Assembly: GCA_035298965.1 (NCBI GenBank)
Contig: DATGXO010000001.1
Coordinates: 27,793 to 91,792 of the forward strand
Reading direction: 5' to 3'
DNA from: CAJCBL01 sp035298965
Lineage (GTDB): Bacteria; Verrucomicrobiota; Verrucomicrobiia; Opitutales; Opitutaceae
Length of the DNA stretch: 64,000 nucleotides
Below the pieces are notes generated by a model. It searched no databases, was not told where the DNA came from, and was given only the letters and a program-made list of their open reading frames with translations. The translations under genes were made by a program, and so were the position numbers. Positions within the stretch are counted from its first letter, which is position 1. Each line of letters opens with the position of its first letter. This document shows positions 59,818 through 64,000 of this stretch, one piece after another.

Positions 59818-60960
59818 TCACTCGTCCGGCGGCCCGATGGTGGAGGCGTTGTCGCGGGCGGCAGGCGGAGTTGAGGTTGCGGTGACCGGCAGATCGATTG
59901 CGGCGGCGCGTCGCTCGGCGAGCCATTCGTAGGTGCGTACAAGTCCGGTGCGTAGATCGGCCTGCGGCCGCCAACCGGTCTCGCGCGCAAACGCGCGATA
60001 GTCCGAGACGTAGTAGCGTTGGTCGCCCGCGCGCCACTCGCCGAAGTCGATGGTGAGAGTGGCTCCGCGCAATTCCTCCACCAGCGCGAGCACCTCGAGC
60101 ACGCTGAGTGCGTTCGCGGAACCGCCGCCGAGGTTGAATGCCTGACCGCGCAGACCGTCGATCTTCTCCGCCGCGAGCAGCAGCGCATCGACGAGGTCCT
60201 CGATGTAGAGGAGATCCCGCACCTGTTTGCCGTCGCCGAAGATGGTCACTCGGCGGTCGTTGAGCGCGGCTTTGAGAAAATGGGTCACCCAGCCCTGCTC
60301 GGGATTGCCGACCTGGTGCGGACCGAAGACGCAACTCAGGCGCAACGCGCACGCGGGCAGGCCAAACGTGCGGGCGGCATCGAGCACGTACTGGTCGGCG
60401 GCGCCTTTCGAACAGCCGTAGGGAGTCTGGAAACAGAGCGGACGGGACTCGCCGATGCCGCGCAGGTCCTCCGCTTCGCCGGCGAGCACATAGCGTCGTC
60501 GCGCTTCGCGCAGCGGCAGCTCGCTGAGCGTGCCGTAGACCTTCGAGCTGGAGGCGAAGATCAGCGTCGGCGGAGTGTCGAGCGCGCGCAGCACCTCGAG
60601 GAGGTTGAGCGTGCCGCGGGCGTTTACGTCGAAGTCGAGCGTCGGATCCGCGATGCTCGCCGAGACGGCGGTTTGCGCGGCGAAATGGTAGACTGTCGCG
60701 ACACCGAGCACCGCTTGCCCGAGCGCCTGCCGATCGCGCACGTCCGCGATTTCGGTGCGCAGCAGATTGGGATAACGCTCGGCGAGCCAGCGCAGGTTGT
60801 CGTCGGCGCCGGGCCGGGCGAGATTGTCGAGCACCACGACCGGAGTGCCCTCGTCGAGCAACCGGCCGGCGAGATTCACGCCAAGGAAGCCCGCCCCGCC
60901 GGTGATGAGCACGCGGCCGCGTTTGCTCTCGATCCCACCGGCTGGGACGACCTCGGTCAT
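59818..60960 (-). CDS. NAD-dependent epimerase, CDP-paratose 2-epimerase-like
   Basis: A 380-residue extended SDR: GxxGxxG as VLITGGAGFLGVNLAGRLLD, active-site SSSKVYG and YGCSKGAADQYVLDAAR (YxxxK), CVFGPHQVGNPEQGWVTHFL and KQVRDLLYIEDLVDAL. The GCSKGAADQY and QGWV stretches are those of CDP-paratose 2-epimerase-like proteins. It would reshape an NDP-sugar for the transferases downstream. An ATGA overlap (60957-60960) couples it to the second epimerase gene. The last 30 residues are disordered. Confidence 0.9.
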   Translation of the reverse strand: MTEVVPAGGIESKRGRVLITGGAGFLGVNLAGRLLDEGTPVVVLDNLARPGADDNLRWLAERYPNLLRTEIADVRDRQALGQAVLGVATVYHFAAQTAVSASIADPTLDFDVNARGTLNLLEVLRALDTPPTLIFASSSKVYGTLSELPLREARRRYVLAGEAEDLRGIGESRPLCFQTPYGCSKGAADQYVLDAARTFGLPACALRLSCVFGPHQVGNPEQGWVTHFLKAALNDRRVTIFGDGKQVRDLLYIEDLVDALLLAAEKIDGLRGQAFNLGGGSANALSVLEVLALVEELRGATLTIDFGEWRAGDQRYYVSDYRAFARETGWRPQADLRTGLVRTYEWLAERRAAAIDLPVTATSTPPAARDNASTIGPPDE

Positions 60961-62075
60961 ACGGTGAGCCCTCGCGTGGCGAGTTCGGCGCGCGCGCCGT
61001 TCACTCCATCAACCGCGATCTGGCCTTCGAGCCAGCCGACGAGGTTGCGCAGTCCTTCGGAGAACTCGACCTGTGGTTTGAACCCGAGCACACGGCGGGC
61101 GAGCGAGATATCGGCGAAGCAGTGGCGGATGTCGCCGGCGCGGTAGCGCTCTGTGACCTCGGGCTCGATGCGCGTCTTGCCCAGCGCCAGCGCGAGGCTT
61201 TCCGCGACCTGGAGCACGGTGCGTTGGCGGCCGCTGCCGATGTTGAAAACCTGATCAACCGCGGCGGGGGCCTCGAGCGCGAGCCGGCAGGCGCGTGCGA
61301 TGTCGGTCACGTGGACGAAGTCGCGTTGCTGTCCGCCATCTTCGAAGATCAGCGGCGGCATCCCGCCAAGCAGGCGTGAGGCGAAGATGGCGAGCACGCC
61401 GGTGTAGGGATTGGAGAGCGCCTGGCGCGGACCGTAGACGTTGAAGAAGCGCAGCGCGACGGTGGGAATCCGGTACGCGCGCCCGACCATCAACGACAGG
61501 CGTTCCTGGTCGTACTTCGAGAGGGCGTAGACGGAGGCGAGATTCGGCGTCTTCGTCTCCGGCGTCGGCACAGGCGAGAGGATCGTGCCGTGGCTGTCGC
61601 GCAGCTCCCAGTCGCGGGCCTGCAACTGCTCGAGCGGCCGGTCGGTGCCGGCGACCAACGCGCCGTCGGAGGTGCGATAGAGTCCCTCCCCGTAGATGCT
61701 CATGCTCGAGGCCACGACGAGGCGTCGCACGGGACGGGAGGCGAGCGCTTCGAGCAGGACGGCGGTGCCCTCGGTGTTCGACCGGCAGTAATCGGCGATC
61801 TGGTACATGCTTTGGCCGACACCGACGCGGGCGGCGAAATGGTAGACTGCGTCGATGCCTTCCAGGGCGCGCCGCAGCGCCTCGGGATCACGCACATCGC
61901 CGACCTGCAACTCGACATCGGGGTGGAGATAATCGGGACGTTTCCCGTGTGGTCCGTGGACTTGCGGGACGAGGCAGTCGAGCGCGCGGACAGCGTAACC
62001 GTGGCGGAGCAACTCGTCGGCCAGATGCGAGCCGATGAAGCCGGCGCCGCCGGTGATGAGGATTCGTTCGGGCAT
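60957..62075 (-). CDS. NAD-dependent epimerase, dTDP-L-rhamnose 4-epimerase-like
   Basis: A 372-residue extended SDR and the first large gene of the minus operon. Motifs are ILITGGAGFIGSHLADELLR, FAARVGVGQSMYQIADYCRS, SSMSIYGEGLY, the catalytic YALSKYDQERLSLM, and RFFNVYGPRQALSNPYTGVL. The inserted region with PVPTPETKTPNLASVYALSK is that of the WbiB-like dTDP-rhamnose 4-epimerase subgroup. The start is at 62075. About 70 bp upstream is a small basic reading frame. Confidence 0.9.
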   Translation of the reverse strand: MPERILITGGAGFIGSHLADELLRHGYAVRALDCLVPQVHGPHGKRPDYLHPDVELQVGDVRDPEALRRALEGIDAVYHFAARVGVGQSMYQIADYCRSNTEGTAVLLEALASRPVRRLVVASSMSIYGEGLYRTSDGALVAGTDRPLEQLQARDWELRDSHGTILSPVPTPETKTPNLASVYALSKYDQERLSLMVGRAYRIPTVALRFFNVYGPRQALSNPYTGVLAIFASRLLGGMPPLIFEDGGQQRDFVHVTDIARACRLALEAPAAVDQVFNIGSGRQRTVLQVAESLALALGKTRIEPEVTERYRAGDIRHCFADISLARRVLGFKPQVEFSEGLRNLVGWLEGQIAVDGVNGARAELATRGLTV

Positions 62076-62146
62076 AGGATCGTGGTGACTCGCGGGTCGC
62101 GACCGCCGCGAATCGAGTCGGGACGAACGCGGCGCCGCGCGGGCGT

Positions 62147-62335
62147 TCAGAGGTTCTCCTGTTTGGGCGAGCGCTGTTGCGGGTTCTCGGCCCGGAGGGG
62201 TTCGCCGCGACGAGCACGCTTGGTGGCCTGCGCGGAGGCGGAGCCGCCCCGCTTCTTGTTGTCGCCGGTTTTTGGTGGCCGGGGAACATTGCCGTCGTCC
62301 CCGGCGCTCCGCTTCGGTGAAGGTGCAGCGCTCAT
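62147..62335 (-). CDS. Small basic low-complexity protein (uncertain)
   Basis: A 62-codon frame from ATG 62335: SAAPSPKRSAGDDGNVPRPP, KTGDNKKRGGSASAQATKRA, RRGEPLRAENPQQRSPKQEN. It is rich in Lys, Arg, Pro and Ser, has no hydrophobic core and would be disordered. It is on the same strand as, and upstream of, the glycan operon. Lysine AAG/AAA use and small size make it a possible nucleic-acid-binding peptide, or chance. The rest of the 62076-62623 gap holds a REP-like palindrome and the pyrH leader hairpin. Confidence 0.4.
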   Translation of the reverse strand: MSAAPSPKRSAGDDGNVPRPPKTGDNKKRGGSASAQATKRARRGEPLRAENPQQRSPKQENL

Positions 62336-62451
62336 GGCCGGAGGCTAACACCGCCCCGGAGGCTCGTCTTGCGGGCGGAAGTCCGAGTGGCAGGTGGGAG
62401 ATTCCCCTTTCGGGGTCCTCCGTCCTCCACCCCTTCGCCGGTCGACGCAAA

Positions 62452-62471
62452 ATCGGGCATGAAGCCCGACC
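62452..62471. repeat. Single REP-like palindrome
   Basis: TCGGGC-ATGAA-GCCCGA (62453-62469) followed by CCCAC. On the minus strand it reads GGTCGGGCTTCATGCCCGAT, the same family as the palindromes at 15301-15372 and 17648-17711. It lies between the small basic gene and pyrH. Confidence 0.65.
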
Positions 62472-62593
62472 CACGGGACGGTGTTGGCGTGGGAGGAGAG
62501 CTGCTTTGAGGCGGCGCGCCACGAACGGCCGCTGTTGTGCTCGGAAACCGGAGTCCGACTCTCCGCGTCGTCCGCTGCCTCCTGCATTGACCG

Positions 62594-62619
62594 GCGGAGC
62601 GCCCGCCGGTTTTATTCCG
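62594..62619 (+). terminator. Terminator-like hairpin in the pyrH leader
   Basis: CCGGCGG (62594-62600) pairs with CCGCCGG (62606-62612) around AGCGC and runs into TTTTATT (62613-62619). It ends only 5 nt before the pyrH ATG at 62624. No plus-strand gene lies upstream to be terminated, so it is a candidate attenuator of pyrH. Confidence 0.6.
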
Positions 62620-62623
62620 CACC

Positions 62624-63364
62624 ATGCAAAACCTCTCGGCCCACCCGGAAGCGAAATACAAGCGTGTCGTCCTGAAGCTCAGCGGCGAAGTGCTCCGCGG
62701 CAAAAAGGGCGGGAGCGACCCGATCGACGCCGACACGCTCGAGCAGATTTGCCTGCAGGTGAAGGAAGTCCACGACATGGGCGCGCAGGTGTGCGTGGTG
62801 ATCGGTGGCGGGAACATCTTCCGTGGCGCGCTCGGCGAGAAGCGCGGTGTCGATCGCACCACGGGTGACTACATGGGCATGCTCGCGACCGTGGTGAACG
62901 GCCTCGCGATCATGGATTGCCTCGAGAGCCTCGGCGTGCCCGTGCGTGTCCAGAGTTCGATCCCGATGAACCAGGTCGCCGAGCCGTTCATCCTGCGGCG
63001 CGCCACGCGCCACCTCGAGAAAGGCCGCGTCGTGGTGTTCGTCGCCGGCACGGGCAACCCCTATTTCTCGACCGACACCACCGCCGCCCTGCGGGCGAGC
63101 GAGGTGCGCGCCGACATCGTGATGAAGGCGACGAAGGTCGACGGCATCTACAACAAGGACCCGATGAAGTTTTCCGATGCCGTGCGCTACGACGAGATCA
63201 CGTATGTCGACGCGCTTCGCCAGCGCCTCAACGTGATGGACGCGACGGCGTTTTCCCTCTGCCAGGACAACAATATCCCGATTCTTGTCTTCAACCTGAA
63301 CGACCCCGGTGCCATCCGCCGCGCGTTGCTCGGCGAGAAGGTCGGCACGCTCGTCCACGCCTGA
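62624..63364 (+). CDS. pyrH: UMP kinase PyrH
   Basis: A 246-residue amino-acid-kinase-fold enzyme that phosphorylates UMP to UDP and is regulated by GTP/UTP. Motifs are KYKRVVLKLSGEVLRGKKGG, VCVVIGGGNIFRGALGEKRG, GDYMGMLATVVNGLAIMDCL, VVFVAGTGNPYFSTDTTAAL, and KATKVDGIYNKDPMKFSDAV. It is followed after 54 bp by frr, the conserved pyrH-frr pair. A terminator-like hairpin just before the start may control expression. Confidence 0.97.
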   Translation: MQNLSAHPEAKYKRVVLKLSGEVLRGKKGGSDPIDADTLEQICLQVKEVHDMGAQVCVVIGGGNIFRGALGEKRGVDRTTGDYMGMLATVVNGLAIMDCLESLGVPVRVQSSIPMNQVAEPFILRRATRHLEKGRVVVFVAGTGNPYFSTDTTAALRASEVRADIVMKATKVDGIYNKDPMKFSDAVRYDEITYVDALRQRLNVMDATAFSLCQDNNIPILVFNLNDPGAIRRALLGEKVGTLVHA

Positions 63365-63418
63365 GCCGCCGCCGTCCGCTCCTCCCTGTTCCCCTCCAGC
63401 CTCAAACCTCCTCCAACC

Positions 63419-63979
63419 ATGGCCGATCATCCACTCGTCAAAGACTGCATCGCGAAGATGCAGAAGAGCCTCGATCACACCCTCCACGAATTCGCCAGCA
63501 TCAACACCGGCAAGGCCAGCCCCGCGATGGTCGAGGGCATCATGGTCGAAGCCTACGGCAGCTCGATGCGCCTCAAGGAATGCGCCGCCATCCACACTCC
63601 GGATTCGCGCATGATCTCCGTACAGCCTTGGGACAAGTCGCTGCTCAAGCCGATCGAGAAAGCCATCCAAATGGCCAACATCGGCATCAATCCCGTCATC
63701 GACGGCCCCTCTGTGCGGCTCCCGCTCCCCGAGATGAGCAAGGAGCGTCGCCAGGAGTTGACCAAGGTCGCCCACCGGCTCGCCGAGGAAGGCCGCGTTG
63801 CGATCCGCAACGCCCGCCGCGATGGCGTCGACGCAGTCAAGAAAGCGCTCAAGGACGGCAAACTTTCCGAGGACGACGCGAAGAAGCTCGAGAAGGACAT
63901 CCAGACCTCGACCGATCGCCTCATCAAAGACATCGGCGACCACCTCACCAAGAAGGAGCAGGAACTGCTCAAGGTATAA
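63419..63979 (+). CDS. frr: Ribosome recycling factor
   Basis: A 186-residue protein of the normal RRF length. It has CIAKMQKSLDHTLHEFASIN, TGKASPAMVEGIMVEAYGS (the domain I/II hinge), VQPWDKSLLKPIEKAIQMAN, and the C-terminal coil DDAKKLEKDIQTSTDRLIKD. With EF-G it splits the post-termination ribosome. It completes the pyrH-frr unit and ends 21 bp before the window edge. Confidence 0.97.
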   Translation: MADHPLVKDCIAKMQKSLDHTLHEFASINTGKASPAMVEGIMVEAYGSSMRLKECAAIHTPDSRMISVQPWDKSLLKPIEKAIQMANIGINPVIDGPSVRLPLPEMSKERRQELTKVAHRLAEEGRVAIRNARRDGVDAVKKALKDGKLSEDDAKKLEKDIQTSTDRLIKDIGDHLTKKEQELLKV

Positions 63980-64000
63980 CTGAGAACGCCGAGGGCAGAA

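Noticed and set aside
1..64000. CRISPR arrays, insertion sequences and rRNA genes
   Set aside because: No regularly spaced direct repeats, no transposase or integrase motifs, and no conserved rRNA segments were found on either strand.

Overview
The window is one continuous stretch of high-GC, Gram-negative bacterial chromosome. It is almost fully coding and has no transposase, integrase, CRISPR array or tRNA that I could see. Several features point to a verrucomicrobial, Opitutaceae-like host: two PEP-CTERM proteins, lipid A and flagellar P/L-ring genes, a type-2 leuA, a short SRP RNA, weak Shine-Dalgarno sites with frequent ATGA overlaps, and dispersed GGTCGGGCTT palindromes. This taxonomic call is an inference from gene content, not from a marker search.

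Layout. 1-4500: end of a flagellar operon (flgH tail, flgI, rod-binding flgJ, flgN, flgK, flgL), then a Sel1-repeat protein. 5460-9394: PEP-CTERM protein, secreted clan-A glycosidase, DNA polymerase IV. 9440-12764, minus strand: LytS/LytTR-type two-component pair, an HTH-metallo-beta-lactamase fusion, a DCC thiol protein. 12827-17624, plus strand: MBL hydrolase, ribD, rdgB, Gfo/Idh oxidoreductase, lpxB. 17744-21529, minus strand: hemA with a HemX/CcsA-like membrane protein, clpP, a methyltransferase. 21640-25714: MTAP-like phosphorylase, small protein, NAD-dependent dehydrogenase, ChbG/HpnK-like deacetylase, metal permease. 25837-30165: MoxR, DUF58 and transglutaminase operon, closed by a bidirectional terminator. 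30249-33861: second PEP-CTERM gene, then a three-gene set (CII-like HTH, unknown 125-aa protein, unknown protein with PG-binding-like repeats). 33890-37902, minus strand: queA, an unknown gene, and leuA behind a leucine-rich leader peptide. 38040-39635: ECF sigma operon with a candidate ECF promoter, then SRP RNA. 39765-46199: malQ, ruvC, hemH, hybrid histidine kinase. 62624-63979: pyrH (with a terminator-like hairpin just before its start) and frr.

The accessory core is 46457-62075, fourteen genes in two converging operons. The plus operon encodes a CgeB-like glycosyltransferase, a sugar nucleotidyltransferase, a glycosidase-like protein whose barrel halves appear swapped, and inositol-3-phosphate synthase. 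The minus operon encodes two extended-SDR epimerases, a zinc-type dehydrogenase, a Gfo/Idh oxidoreductase, a GT4 glycosyltransferase, three more CgeB-like transferases, a CmoB-like methyltransferase and an MsbA-type ABC half-transporter. Together they read as a pathway making and exporting a decorated, possibly inositol-containing glycan or glycolipid.

Regulatory signals worth noting are the leuA leader region, the ECF promoter, the pyrH leader hairpin, several intrinsic terminators, and two families of dispersed repeats (REP-like pairs at 15.3 and 17.6 kb plus a single copy at 62.4 kb; a 30-nt element at 11.4 and 23.7 kb).
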